DNA from: Herbiconiux solani NBRC 106740
GTDB taxonomy: Bacteria > Actinomycetota > Actinomycetes > Actinomycetales > Microbacteriaceae
Assembly: GCF_001571005.1 (NCBI RefSeq)
Contig: NZ_BCST01000004.1
Location: 186,001-250,000, forward strand
Reading direction: 5' to 3'
DNA length: 64,000 bases
Shown here one piece after another: positions 39,679 through 48,438 of the stretch. The position numbers and the translations under genes are program-made. The stretch's first letter is position 1. Each line of letters starts with the position of its first letter. The notes under the pieces are model-generated. The model was not told the DNA's origin. It was given only the letters and a program-made list of their open reading frames with translations, and made no database searches.

Positions 39679-40625
39679 CGCTGGTCACCCGCGTCGTCGG
39701 AGACTCCGTCGAACAGATCGGTCTCCGGCGACAGCACCTCGATGCGCGCACGGGCGAGCTCGAAGTCCTCGTACGGCCAGGCGCGCTTCTGCAGATCGTT
39801 CGGCCAGAAGAAGAACGGGTGGTCGGGTGCGACCTGGCTCGCGTGCGCCCGGAGCGCCGCATCCCGCACGTCGAAGAAGTCGACCGCCGGGATGCTGACC
39901 AGCACCGGTACCGGAGCGGGGACGTCGGACGACGAACCGGCGGCCTCGGCGGCGCTCGCCTCGGCGGCAGCCCGCTCGTTCATCCGCTCACGGATCTCGC
40001 CGAGCTGCTTGAGCACCGGGCTCTCAGGCTCCTCGGCGGTGAGCAGTTCGAAGACGGCCTCGAACTTGGCAGGGTTCATGATGCGGTCGTAGTAGAGCTT
40101 CGACACCGCCCAGGCAGGCCCCGTCTCCGGGTAGGCCTCGGGGTCGGCGGCGGCCTCGTAGGCGAAGGCGGAGATCTCGTGGCAGCGGATGTGATCCGGA
40201 TGCGGGTAGCCGCCCTGCTCGTCATAGGTCACCAGCACCTGCGGCTTGAACTCGCGGATGAGCTTGACCAGCGGAGCCGCTGAGGTCTCGACGGGGATGG
40301 CCCCGAAGGAGTTGACCGGCAGCGGGTCGCCCGAGCCGGGCTCGATCCAACCCGAGTCGGCGTAACCGAGCCACCGGTGCTCGAAGCCGACCGCGGCCTG
40401 CGCGGCCGCCATCTCGACCCGGCGGAGGCCTGCCATGTCACGCTCGGCCCAGATCTTCGGCTCGAGGGCCTCGTTGAGGATCGAACCGCGCTCGCCCCCG
40501 GTGCAGCTGACCACCATCACCTCGACGCCGCGGTCGAGGTAGTAGGCGTAGGTGGCCGCGCCCTTGCTGGACTCGTCGTCGGGATGGGCGTGCACGGCCA
40601 TGAGGCGCAGGGTCAGCGGTCTCAA
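39675..40625 (-). CDS. mca: Mycothiol S-conjugate amidase
   Basis: A ~316-residue zinc amidase of the LmbE/PIG-L family that cleaves mycothiol conjugates of electrophiles, releasing mercapturates for export. Zinc motifs are AHPDDE near the N-terminus and HPDH in GGYPHPDHIRCHE. Length (about 300) and VSKLYYDRIMNP favour Mca over MshB. The longest start is TTG 40625, but GAGGAG directly abuts it. CTG 40616 or ATG 40601 would have a better or more usual context. Presence of this gene marks a mycothiol-using actinobacterium. Confidence 0.93.
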   Translation of the reverse strand: MRPLTLRLMAVHAHPDDESSKGAATYAYYLDRGVEVMVVSCTGGERGSILNEALEPKIWAERDMAGLRRVEMAAAQAAVGFEHRWLGYADSGWIEPGSGDPLPVNSFGAIPVETSAAPLVKLIREFKPQVLVTYDEQGGYPHPDHIRCHEISAFAYEAAADPEAYPETGPAWAVSKLYYDRIMNPAKFEAVFELLTAEEPESPVLKQLGEIRERMNERAAAEASAAEAAGSSSDVPAPVPVLVSIPAVDFFDVRDAALRAHASQVAPDHPFFFWPNDLQKRAWPYEDFELARARIEVLSPETDLFDGVSDDAGDQR

Positions 40626-40699
40626 CTCCTCGAGATTGCAATTAGCCTGGTAAGAGAACCAACCCCAAGACTAATCGTTCGAGCCCGGGAGGATGCCGC

Positions 40700-41101
40700 G
40701 TGACCAGCAGCGGAACGCTCGCCGCCCGGTACGGCCGAACACCGGGCCGTCGTGCCCGCGGACGGCTGATCGCCTGGGTCGCCGGTGCCGCCGTGGCCGT
40801 CGTGATCACGGCCTGGGTGGTCTGGGCGGGGCTCGACGGGGCCTCGGCCACGGTCAAGGCGCAGGACACCGCGCACACGGTCGTCGACGACCGCAGCGTC
40901 GAGGTCGAGTTCGACCTGACCGTGCCCCGCGGATCGGCGTCGAGCTGCATCGTGCAGGCCCTCAGCGAGAAGTTCGCGGTGGTGGGGTGGAAGGTGATCG
41001 ACGTGCCCCCGTCTGACCAGGCGACCCGCTCGTTCTCGGAGGTCGTACGCACCAGCGAACTGGCCTCCACGGGTTTGGTGTACAACTGCTGGCTCACATA
41101 G
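40700..41101 (+). CDS. DUF4307 family membrane protein
   Basis: A 133-residue protein with one N-terminal membrane helix (IAWVAGAAVAVVITAWVVWAGL, ~23-44) and a small extracytoplasmic beta-rich domain containing two cysteines (SSCIVQAL, YNCWL) that probably form a disulfide. The position between mca and greA and the RYGRTPGRRARGR start are characteristic of DUF4307. Start GTG 40700. Function unknown. Confidence 0.88.
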   Translation: MTSSGTLAARYGRTPGRRARGRLIAWVAGAAVAVVITAWVVWAGLDGASATVKAQDTAHTVVDDRSVEVEFDLTVPRGSASSCIVQALSEKFAVVGWKVIDVPPSDQATRSFSEVVRTSELASTGLVYNCWLT

Positions 41102-41110
41102 ACTTTTCCG

Positions 41111-41599
41111 ATGGCTGAAGACACTCAGATCACCTGGCTCACCCAGGAGGCGTACGACCGTCTGTCGAACGAGCTCGAGGAGCTGAGCGGCCCGGCCCGG
41201 ACCGAGATCGCCAAGCGCATCGAAGCCGCTCGCGAAGAGGGCGACCTCAAGGAGAACGGCGGCTACCACGCCGCGAAGGACGAGCAGGGCAAGATCGAGG
41301 CCCGCATCCGCCAGCTGACCCAGCTGCTGCGCACCGCCCAGGTCGGCGAGACGCCCGAGAGCCACGGTGTCGTGGAGCCCGGGGTCGTCGTAACCGCGCT
41401 GGTCGCCGGTGGCGAGGAGCGCTTCCTGCTCGGCAGCCGCGAGATCGCCGGCAACGCCGACCTCGACGTCTACAGCGAGCAGAGCCCGCTGGGGGCCGCG
41501 ATCATCGGCCTCAAGATCGGCGAGAAGACGACGTACGCGGCCCCCAACGGCCGCGACATCACCGTCGAGGTCACGAACGTCGAGACCTTCCAGGGCTGA
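41111..41599 (+). CDS. greA: Transcription elongation factor GreA
   Basis: A 162-residue factor that enters the RNA polymerase secondary channel and stimulates cleavage of backtracked RNA. It has an N-terminal coiled coil (residues ~8-80) with the acidic tip in EEGDLKENGGYHAAKDEQ, followed by the FKBP-like domain (LLGSREI, SPLGAAIIGLKIGEKTTYAAPNG). ATG 41111, 9 nt after the DUF4307 gene. Confidence 0.96.
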   Translation: MAEDTQITWLTQEAYDRLSNELEELSGPARTEIAKRIEAAREEGDLKENGGYHAAKDEQGKIEARIRQLTQLLRTAQVGETPESHGVVEPGVVVTALVAGGEERFLLGSREIAGNADLDVYSEQSPLGAAIIGLKIGEKTTYAAPNGRDITVEVTNVETFQG

Positions 41600-41617
41600 C
41601 CCGCCGGCTGCCGGCGC

Positions 41618-42892
41618 CTACTGCTCGACGCGGACGGTGTAGCCGGCGTCGCGGAGCTTCGCGATGACGAGCTCGCGGTGCTCGGGGCCGCGCGTCTCGA
41701 TGTGCAGCTCGAGCTCGACCTCGCTGATCTGCAGGCCCTTGCCGTGCCGGGTGTGCTGCACCTCGACCACGTTCGCGTTCGCCTCGGCGACGAGCTCGGC
41801 CGTGCGGGCGAGCTGGCCGGGACGGTCGGGCAGCATGATCCGGAGCTTGAGGTACCGGTCCGAGGCCGCGAGGCCGTGGCTGATCACGCGCTGCATGAGC
41901 AGCGGGTCGATGTTGCCGCCCGAGAGCACCACGACGGTGGTGCCGGTGTCGCGGATCTGGCCCGAGAGCATCGCCGCGACCCCCACCGCGCCGGCGGGCT
42001 CGACGACCTGCTTGGCCCGTTCGAGCAGCATCAGGATGGCGCGGGCCGTGTCGGCCTCGGAGACCGTGACGACCTCGTCGACCAACCGGGAGATGATCTC
42101 GAAGTTGAGCGCACCGGGTCGCGCGACCAGGATGCCGTCGGCGATCGTCGGCGAGGTCACGATGGTGGTCGGCTCCCCCGCCGCCAGGGAGGGCGGGTAG
42201 GCGGCAGCATTGGCGGCCTGCACGCCGATCACCGTGATCGGTCGGCCGAGGATGGCGGCACGCTGCTTGACGGCGCTCGCGATGCCCGAGATGAGCCCGC
42301 CGCCACCGATGGGCACGACGATGGTGTCGACATCCGGGACCTGGTCGAGGATCTCGAGGCCGAGCGTCGCCTGGCCCATCACGACGTCGACGTGGTCGAA
42401 CGGCGGGATGACCACGGCGCCGGTCGACTGAGCGAACTCGGCGGCGGCCCGCAGGGCCTCCTCGACCGAGTGGCCGCGCAGGATGACGTCGGCGCCGTAC
42501 CCGCGGGTGGCCTGGAGCTTCGGCAGGGGCACGCCGATGGGCATGAAGATCGTCGCCGGGATGCCGAGCTCGCGCGCGGCGAACGCCACGCCCTGGGCGT
42601 GGTTGCCGGCCGAGGCGGCGACCACGCCGGCCACCTTCTCCTCGTCCGACAGGCTCGAGATGCGGTTGTAGGCGCCGCGGATCTTGTACGAGCCCGTGCG
42701 CTGCAGGTTCTCGAGCTTCATCAGCACCGGCGACCCGACGAAGTCGGCGAGGAACCGGGAGGTCTCCATCGGGGTGACCTGCGCCACCTTCAAGACCCGG
42801 GTGCGCGCACTCTCGATGTCGGCGAGCGAGGGGCCGGGGAAGACGGTCGTGGCGGGGGCGGTGCCGCCCGAGGAGGGTGCGTGATCAGTCAT
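41618..42892 (-). CDS. ilvA: Threonine ammonia-lyase (biosynthetic, with ACT domain)
   Basis: A 424-residue PLP enzyme converting threonine to 2-oxobutyrate, the first committed step to isoleucine. The PLP lysine is K70 in RTGSYKIRGAYN; the Gly-rich phosphate loop is PIGGGGLISG. The last ~80 residues (LKLRIMLPDRPGQLARTAELVAEANANV) form one ACT regulatory domain. ATG 42892 is used because the longer frame is Pro/Arg-rich shadow. It overlaps the AI-2E family gene by 8 nt. Convergent with greA, 18 bp apart. Confidence 0.94.
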   Translation of the reverse strand: MTDHAPSSGGTAPATTVFPGPSLADIESARTRVLKVAQVTPMETSRFLADFVGSPVLMKLENLQRTGSYKIRGAYNRISSLSDEEKVAGVVAASAGNHAQGVAFAARELGIPATIFMPIGVPLPKLQATRGYGADVILRGHSVEEALRAAAEFAQSTGAVVIPPFDHVDVVMGQATLGLEILDQVPDVDTIVVPIGGGGLISGIASAVKQRAAILGRPITVIGVQAANAAAYPPSLAAGEPTTIVTSPTIADGILVARPGALNFEIISRLVDEVVTVSEADTARAILMLLERAKQVVEPAGAVGVAAMLSGQIRDTGTTVVVLSGGNIDPLLMQRVISHGLAASDRYLKLRIMLPDRPGQLARTAELVAEANANVVEVQHTRHGKGLQISEVELELHIETRGPEHRELVIAKLRDAGYTVRVEQ

Positions 42893-44138
42893 CGGTCGAG
42901 GTGTCCTTCGCGGGCGAGGGGGTCGTGGCCGGAGGTTCGGGTGAGCCGGCCGGAGAAGAAGAGGGGGCGGGAGAAGCAGATGCGGGGGAAGCGGATGCAG
43001 CGGATGCGGCCGGCTCGGGGGTGTCCGGCGGCGGTGCATGTGCCGCCAGTGCCGCCAGTGCCGGCACCGGCGTATCGGCCCGCCACGCCCCTCCGGCGAC
43101 GTAATTGACCATCACGTTCAGCGTCGCGACGAGGGGCACGGCGAAGAAGGCGCCCGGGATCCCGGCCACCATCGACCCTCCGGCCACGGCGAGCACGACG
43201 GCGAGCGGGTGGATGCGCACGGCCGAGCCCATCACGAGCGGCTGCAGCACGTGGCCCTCGACCTGCTGCACGAGCAGCACCACGCCGAGCATGATCAGGG
43301 CAATGACCCAGCCGTTGTAGACCAGGGCGATGAACACGGCCACGGCGCCCGTCAGCACCGCACCGATGATCGGGATGAAGGAACCCAGGAAGACCAGGAC
43401 GCCGATCGGGATGGCGAGCGGCACCCCGAGGATGGCCGCTCCGATCGCGATGCCGAGCGCGTCGATCGACGCCACCAGGATCTGGACCTTCACGAAGTTC
43501 TGCAGCGTCTTCCAGCCCACGCGACCGGCGCCGTCCGTGGCGGCACGGGCCCGGCGCGGGAACAGGCGCACGATCCAGCCCCAGATCCGCTCGCCGTCGA
43601 TCAGGATGAACAGGGTCGAGAACAGGGTGAGCAGCACGCCCGCGAGCACGTGCCCGATGCTGGACCCGACCGCTGCGGCGCCGGAGATGAGCGCCTGGCT
43701 GTCCTCCTGCACCGCATCCCAGATCTGCGAGACGTACCCGTTGAAGTCGCTCTCAGAGATCTGCAACGGCGACTGCGCCAGGAACGCCTTCAGGTCGTTG
43801 TACGAGGTGAGGGTGCGGTCGCGGAGGTCGCCGAAGCCCGACGAGACCTGGGTGGCGACGAGGAAGACCAGCGCCGCCACGACCACGATCGTGCCGAGCT
43901 CGGCGACGGCGACCGCGATCCCCTTGGGCCAGCGGTGCCGCACCAGGAAGTTCTTGAACGGCACCAGCAGGGCCGAGAGTACGACCGCGACGAGCACCGG
44001 GACGATCAGCAGCCGCAGTTGGATGATCAGGAAGACGAGCACCGCGAGCACGGCCAGCACCGCGAGGATGCGCCAGGCCCACGCGCCCGCGATCCGCATG
44101 CCGGGGGGCACCGTGTCATCACGCTCGCTCTGCGACAT
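42885..44138 (-). CDS. AI-2E family transporter
   Basis: A 417-residue membrane protein of the AI-2E exporter family (formerly UPF0118). It has eight predicted helices, a soluble insertion between helices 3 and 4 (residues ~105-165), the GSFIPIIGAVLTG and VEGHVLQPLVMG motifs, and a long Ala/Ser/Pro-rich cytoplasmic tail. Members have been linked to autoinducer-2 export and to Na+/H+ antiport; the role here is undetermined. The tail codons end inside ilvA. Confidence 0.9.
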   Translation of the reverse strand: MSQSERDDTVPPGMRIAGAWAWRILAVLAVLAVLVFLIIQLRLLIVPVLVAVVLSALLVPFKNFLVRHRWPKGIAVAVAELGTIVVVAALVFLVATQVSSGFGDLRDRTLTSYNDLKAFLAQSPLQISESDFNGYVSQIWDAVQEDSQALISGAAAVGSSIGHVLAGVLLTLFSTLFILIDGERIWGWIVRLFPRRARAATDGAGRVGWKTLQNFVKVQILVASIDALGIAIGAAILGVPLAIPIGVLVFLGSFIPIIGAVLTGAVAVFIALVYNGWVIALIMLGVVLLVQQVEGHVLQPLVMGSAVRIHPLAVVLAVAGGSMVAGIPGAFFAVPLVATLNVMVNYVAGGAWRADTPVPALAALAAHAPPPDTPEPAASAASASPASASPAPSSSPAGSPEPPATTPSPAKDTSTDD

Positions 44139-44151
44139 GCGCTCAGTCTAA

Positions 44152-44173
44152 GAGCGGACGTATGCGTCCGCTC
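44152..44173 (-). terminator. Hairpin after the ABC operon
   Basis: Perfect GAGCGGACG (TATG) CGTCCGCTC palindrome, about 50 nt past the ATPase stop and just upstream of the AI-2E family gene. Confidence 0.75.
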
Positions 44174-44221
44174 GTATGCATTCGGGACTGGTGCGCTACT
44201 CCCAGCCCTCTACCCCGCTCG

Positions 44222-45310
44222 CTACTCCCAGGCCTTCACCGCGACCGGCGCTCCGTCAAAGCGGAGGCCGAGCCGTGCATCCACCTCGGGCACGAAACCG
44301 GGGGCGTGCTGGACGACCAGCACGGTGCCGTCGTCTAGCGCGACGGTGGTGCGCCGGAACGAGCCGAGGAAGCTGGTCGAGACGACCTCGACCGGGATGC
44401 CGTCGTCGGCGAACCGGAGGTCCTCCGGCCGCACGAACACGATCACCTCGCCATCGGGCGTGGTCTCGTCGATGAGCGGCAGCCGCACCTCGCACACCTC
44501 GGCCACTCCGCTGGAGACGCGGCCGCGCAACCGGTTGCTCGAGCCCACGAACTCGGCCACGAACGGGGTCGCCGCGCGGGAGTAGAGGGTCTCGGGCGCG
44601 CCGATCTGCTCGATGCCGCCGGCCCGCATCACCGCGACCCGGTCGGCGGCCGCGAGGGCCTCCTCCTGGTCGTGGGTGACGAAGACCGTCGTGATGCCGA
44701 AGTCCTGCTGGATGCGGCGGATCTCGTCGCGCAGCTGCACCCGGACCCGCGCATCCAGAGCCGACAGGGGCTCGTCGAGCAGCAGCACGCGCGGCTCGGT
44801 CACGAGCGCCCGAGCGAGGGCCACCCGCTGCTGCTGGCCGCCGGAGAGCTCGTGGGCGTAGCGGCCGCCGAAGGAGCCGAGGCCGACCATCTCGAGGGCC
44901 TCGCCCGCTCGGAGGCGCCGCTCGTCCTGCCCGACTCGGCGCATCCGGAGCCCGAACTCGACGTTCGCGAGCGCGGTCAGGTGCGGGAAGAGCGAGTACG
45001 ACTGGAAGACCATGCCGATGTCGCGGCGGCGGGCCGGGAGACCCGAGACGTCGGTGTCGTCGATCAGAACGGTGCCGCTGGTGGCGAGCTCGAGGCCGGC
45101 GAGCACACGGAGGGCCGTCGTCTTTCCGCAGCCGGAGGGGCCGAGGAGCGCCACGAACTCGCCGGGCTCGATCACGAGGTCGACGCCGTCGAGGGCGCGG
45201 TGGCCACCGCCGAACTCCTTGACGATGCCGCGGAGCTCGACGCGGGAGCCGGGCTGGCGCGCCTCCGTCGCCGGTGCGGCGGCGGGGCGGCGGGTGAGGG
45301 AGAGGGACAT
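44222..45310 (-). CDS. ABC transporter ATP-binding protein (PotA/FbpC type)
   Basis: A 362-residue importer ATPase. Walker A GPSGCGKTT (about 57-65), Q-loop MVFQSYSLFPHL, signature LSGGQQQR, Walker B LLLDEPLSALD and H-loop VTHDQEEALA are all intact. A C-terminal TOBE domain (SNRLRGRVSSG ... VFVRPEDLRF) follows. This subfamily drives uptake of polyamines, ferric iron, sulfate, thiamine or 2-aminoethylphosphonate. Start ATG overlaps the permease stop by 1 nt (TGATG). Its matching binding protein gene is interrupted by a stop codon. Confidence 0.92.
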   Translation of the reverse strand: MSLSLTRRPAAAPATEARQPGSRVELRGIVKEFGGGHRALDGVDLVIEPGEFVALLGPSGCGKTTALRVLAGLELATSGTVLIDDTDVSGLPARRRDIGMVFQSYSLFPHLTALANVEFGLRMRRVGQDERRLRAGEALEMVGLGSFGGRYAHELSGGQQQRVALARALVTEPRVLLLDEPLSALDARVRVQLRDEIRRIQQDFGITTVFVTHDQEEALAAADRVAVMRAGGIEQIGAPETLYSRAATPFVAEFVGSSNRLRGRVSSGVAEVCEVRLPLIDETTPDGEVIVFVRPEDLRFADDGIPVEVVSTSFLGSFRRTTVALDDGTVLVVQHAPGFVPEVDARLGLRFDGAPVAVKAWE

Positions 45311-46212
45311 CAGCGTGCTTTCTGGTCGGATGCCGCCGGCGCGAGCGGGCTTGCGGGAGCGAGCGGTCGTGAGAGTGTCGTCGACGACGCCCGCTTCGAC
45401 GACCTCGACGACGTCGACGACTTCGGGGCCGATCCGATCCGCCCGATCGCGACGAGCAGGAGGAAGGCGAACAGCAGCGCCAGCAGCGCGAAGATCACCG
45501 CGACGAAGGGATCGGCCTTGCTGACCACGACGAGCGCGGTCTGCAGGTTCACCCGGTTGAGCAGTGCCGCGATCGTGTACTCGCCGAGCACCACGGCCAC
45601 CGAGATGAACGAGGCGGCGAGGAGCCCGCGGCGGATGTTGGGCACCACCACCCGCACGAGGATCGTGAACCAGCCGGCGCCGAGCGACCGGGCCGCCTCG
45701 CTCAGGGTCACGACGTCGACTGCGGCGAGGTTCGCTTGGATCGCACGGTACGTGTACGGCAGCACGATGACGCCGTACGCGAAGGCGAGGGTCCAGACCC
45801 CGCTGCCGAACATCCGCGCGACCACCGAGTAGACCGGGGCGAGCCCGACCACGAGCACGATCGCCGGGATGGTGATCGGCAGCAGGCAGACGAACTCGAG
45901 CACGCGCTGCAGGCCGGGGAACCGGATGCGCACGAGCACCATCGTGGGTACGAGCAGCACGAGCATGACCGCGACCGTGACGACGGCCAGCAGCAGCGAG
46001 TTGCCCGCCCCCGTGAAGACGGCCTTGTACTCCCCCGTGGCCCCTGAGGTGAAGACGGCGGCCCAGCGGCTGAAGTCGTAACCGCCGCCGAGGCCCTTGC
46101 GCAGGGTGAACTCGATCATGGAGGCGATGGGCACGAGGAAGAGGATGCCGATCACCGAGACGATCACGATCCGGGTCGTGCGGGAGGGCCCGGGATGCAC
46201 GCCGCGGCTCAT
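45310..46212 (-). CDS. ABC transporter permease (second)
   Basis: A 300-residue permease with six membrane helices and the EAA loop (LSEAARSLGAGWFTILVRVVVPNIRRG) of the PotC/CysW group. The C-terminal tail is Ser/Pro/Ala-rich and basic. ATG 46212 overlaps the preceding permease stop by 4 nt. The apparent long frame running on to 47232 is an accidental extension out of frame with the first permease. Confidence 0.9.
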   Translation of the reverse strand: MSRGVHPGPSRTTRIVIVSVIGILFLVPIASMIEFTLRKGLGGGYDFSRWAAVFTSGATGEYKAVFTGAGNSLLLAVVTVAVMLVLLVPTMVLVRIRFPGLQRVLEFVCLLPITIPAIVLVVGLAPVYSVVARMFGSGVWTLAFAYGVIVLPYTYRAIQANLAAVDVVTLSEAARSLGAGWFTILVRVVVPNIRRGLLAASFISVAVVLGEYTIAALLNRVNLQTALVVVSKADPFVAVIFALLALLFAFLLLVAIGRIGSAPKSSTSSRSSKRASSTTLSRPLAPASPLAPAASDQKAR

Positions 46213-47099
46213 CGCACCCACCTCGCCGTGCGTCGCATGAGCAGCGAGTAGAGCGTCATCACGACGACCATGACCACGATCATCCCGAGAGCGAGCGCGC
46301 CGGCGAGGTTCTCCTGGCCGAGCACCGTCTCGCTCGTGAGGGCGCCGCGGATCTGCAGCGGCACGATCTGCTGGCCCTGGCTGGTGAGAGCCGCGGCGGT
46401 GGCGAACGACGAGAACGCGTTGGCGAACAGCAGCAGCAGGCAGCCGAGGAACGACGGCAGCAGCACCGGGAGGCCGATGTGGCGCCAGTAGCCCAGCACT
46501 CCCCCGCCGAGCATCGCGTTCGCCTCGGCCCACTGCGGCTTGAGGCTCTCGAGCGCGGGCGAGAAGGTGATGATCATGAGCGGCACCTGGAAGTAGATGT
46601 ACGGCAGGATCAGCCCCGGGGTGTCGTAGAGCCAGACGCCGTTCGCGAAGATGTCGATGCCGAGATTGTTCTTGAGGAACACCGTGACCATGCCCTGGAT
46701 GCCGATGGTCGCCACGAACGCGAACGCGAGCATCACGCCGCCGAACTGCGCGAGCACCCCACTGGCCGCGTCGACCACGAAGCGCAGCGCGCCGGTCGGC
46801 TTCGCGCCGAGCAGGGCGTAGCAGAACAGCGCACCGATCAACGCACCGATCACCGCGGTCAGGGCCGAGAGCCAGAGCGAGTTGCCGAAGGTCGAGAGCA
46901 CGACCGGATTGCCGAGCGCGGTCAGGTTCGACAGGGTGAAGTGTCCCTGCCCGTCGACCAGGCCGGTCGCCAGGGCGATAACCGTCGGTAGGGCGAGGAA
47001 CAGGATGATGTAGGCCGTGAAGGGCACGAGCCCGAGCACGCTCCCCGAGAGGAGAGCGCGCATCGGGCTCGTGCCCCGCGGCCGGGCGATCGAGGTCAC
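46209..47099 (-). CDS. ABC transporter permease (first)
   Basis: A 296-residue permease of the PotB/CysT type with six helices and an EAA-like loop (EANAMLGGGVLGYWRHIGLPVLLPS). GTG 47099 overlaps the binding-protein stop (GTGA); the longest frame starts only 6 codons earlier. A NxxLPxxY-type motif (TPGLILPYIYFQVPLM) marks the membrane-spanning signature. Coupling to the binding-protein gene would be disturbed by the TAG codon upstream. Confidence 0.9.
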   Translation of the reverse strand: MTSIARPRGTSPMRALLSGSVLGLVPFTAYIILFLALPTVIALATGLVDGQGHFTLSNLTALGNPVVLSTFGNSLWLSALTAVIGALIGALFCYALLGAKPTGALRFVVDAASGVLAQFGGVMLAFAFVATIGIQGMVTVFLKNNLGIDIFANGVWLYDTPGLILPYIYFQVPLMIITFSPALESLKPQWAEANAMLGGGVLGYWRHIGLPVLLPSFLGCLLLLFANAFSSFATAAALTSQGQQIVPLQIRGALTSETVLGQENLAGALALGMIVVMVVVMTLYSLLMRRTARWVR

Positions 47100-48241
47100 T
47101 GGACCGCCGCAGCCCACTTCTGGCCGAGCAGGGCCGAGGCGGCCGCGGCCTGGTCGGCATCCGGCACCACGGTCTCGCCGGGGACGGCGGGGAGGTCGGC
47201 GAACAGGTCCTTGTCGATGGTGCCGGCCGCATCCATCGCCTCGGCGCGCACGGGGCGGGCGCCGCCGCCGAGCCAGAGGTTCTGGGCCTCGTCGCTGTAG
47301 AGGAACTCCTGCCAGAGGCGCGCGGCCGCCGGGTGCGGGGCGTCGACGTTCACGGCCTGGTTGTAGTAGCCCGCGTAGCCGGTGCCCGGGAGGATCGTGA
47401 CCTTCCAGTTGCGCTGACCCTCGAGGTCCTTGCCGTAGCCGACGTTGAGGTAGTCCCAGTCGAAGACGACGGGGGTCTCGCCCGACGCGATGGTCGCGGG
47501 GGTCGGGTCGATCTTGACGAAGTTTCCGGCTTTGTTCAGCTCGGCGAAGAAGTCGACGCCGGGCTGGAAGTCGTCGACCGATCCGCCGTTCTGCACCGAG
47601 GCGAGACCCACGGCGGCGAAGGCGGCGCCGGCCTGGGTCGGGTCGCCGTTGATGGCGACCTTGCCCTTGTAGGCGGGGCTGAGGAGGTCGTCGAGACTCT
47701 TCGGCTCGGCGACGGCGTCGGGGTCGTAGCCGACCGCCATGTATCCGCCGTAGTCGCCGACCCAGAGGCCGCTGGCCTCCTTGAGCGCATCCGGGATGTC
47801 GGACTAGGTGGCGACCTTGTAGGGCGCGAACTGGTCGGTGTTCGCGAGGGCGACTGCGGCGCCGACGTCGAAGACGTCCGGAGCCGTGTCCTGGCCGGAG
47901 AGGTTCTTCGCGGCCTGGATCTCCTCGGCGCTCGAGGCGTCGGGGGTGGCCTCGTTGATCGTGATCTCGGGGTACTTGGCGGTGAACGCGTCGAGCACGG
48001 CGCCGTAGTTCGCCCAGTCGCGGGGCAGCGCGATCACGTTGAGGGCGCCTTCGGCCTTCGCCGCGTCCTCGAGGCCCGAGAGACCGCCGAAGGCGTCGAG
48101 GCCGGTGGCGGTCGCGGCGTCGACTCCCGAGTTGCTGCCGGAGCCGGACGACGCCGAGGCGTCGGCCGAGCAGCCGGCGAGGCCGAGGGCGAGAGCGGCG
48201 GCGACGGCGGTGCCGGCGATCGCGATGCGCTTGGTGAACAC
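47096..48241 (-). pseudogene. ABC substrate-binding lipoprotein with in-frame TAG
   Basis: A family-1/PotD-like binding protein in two pieces of the same reading frame. The first encodes a lipoprotein signal (LALGLAGC lipobox), an SBP N-lobe (LNVIALPRDWANYG, YPEITINEATPDAS) and stops at TAG 47804-47806 after ...APYKVAT. The frame then continues SDIPDALKEASGLWVGDYGGY to the normal end with no shift. In relatives this position is usually tryptophan (TGG), so one G-to-A change explains it. GTG 48241 with AGGAGG upstream is the start. Either a recent nonsense mutation, a sequencing error, or read-through. Confidence 0.88.
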
Positions 48242-48438
48242 TGATCCTCCTGGTGTCGGTGCCCGGCCGCCCGCGCTAGGTCGCGGGCCGTTGCTCCGCC
48301 GGGTGGGCCGACTCCTGCACGGTAGGGTCCGGGCAAGGCGGGGTGAGGTCGCCGCCGTGAATCGGGGATGAACGGGCGGTGACGGATGCACCGGGTCGCG
48401 CCGGGCGATGTCGGCGGGGGTCGCTAGGGTCGTTCTCG

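Noticed and set aside
43021-43065. Short GTGCCGCCA repeats near the end of the AI-2E family gene as a CRISPR-like or mobile signature
   Set aside because: They are just Ala/Pro/Ser-rich coding repeats of the protein tail, with no spacers or flanking duplications.
45310-47232. A single 640-residue permease gene
   Set aside because: The N-terminal part is an out-of-frame reading of the first permease; two normal ~300-residue permeases with a 4-nt overlap explain the region.
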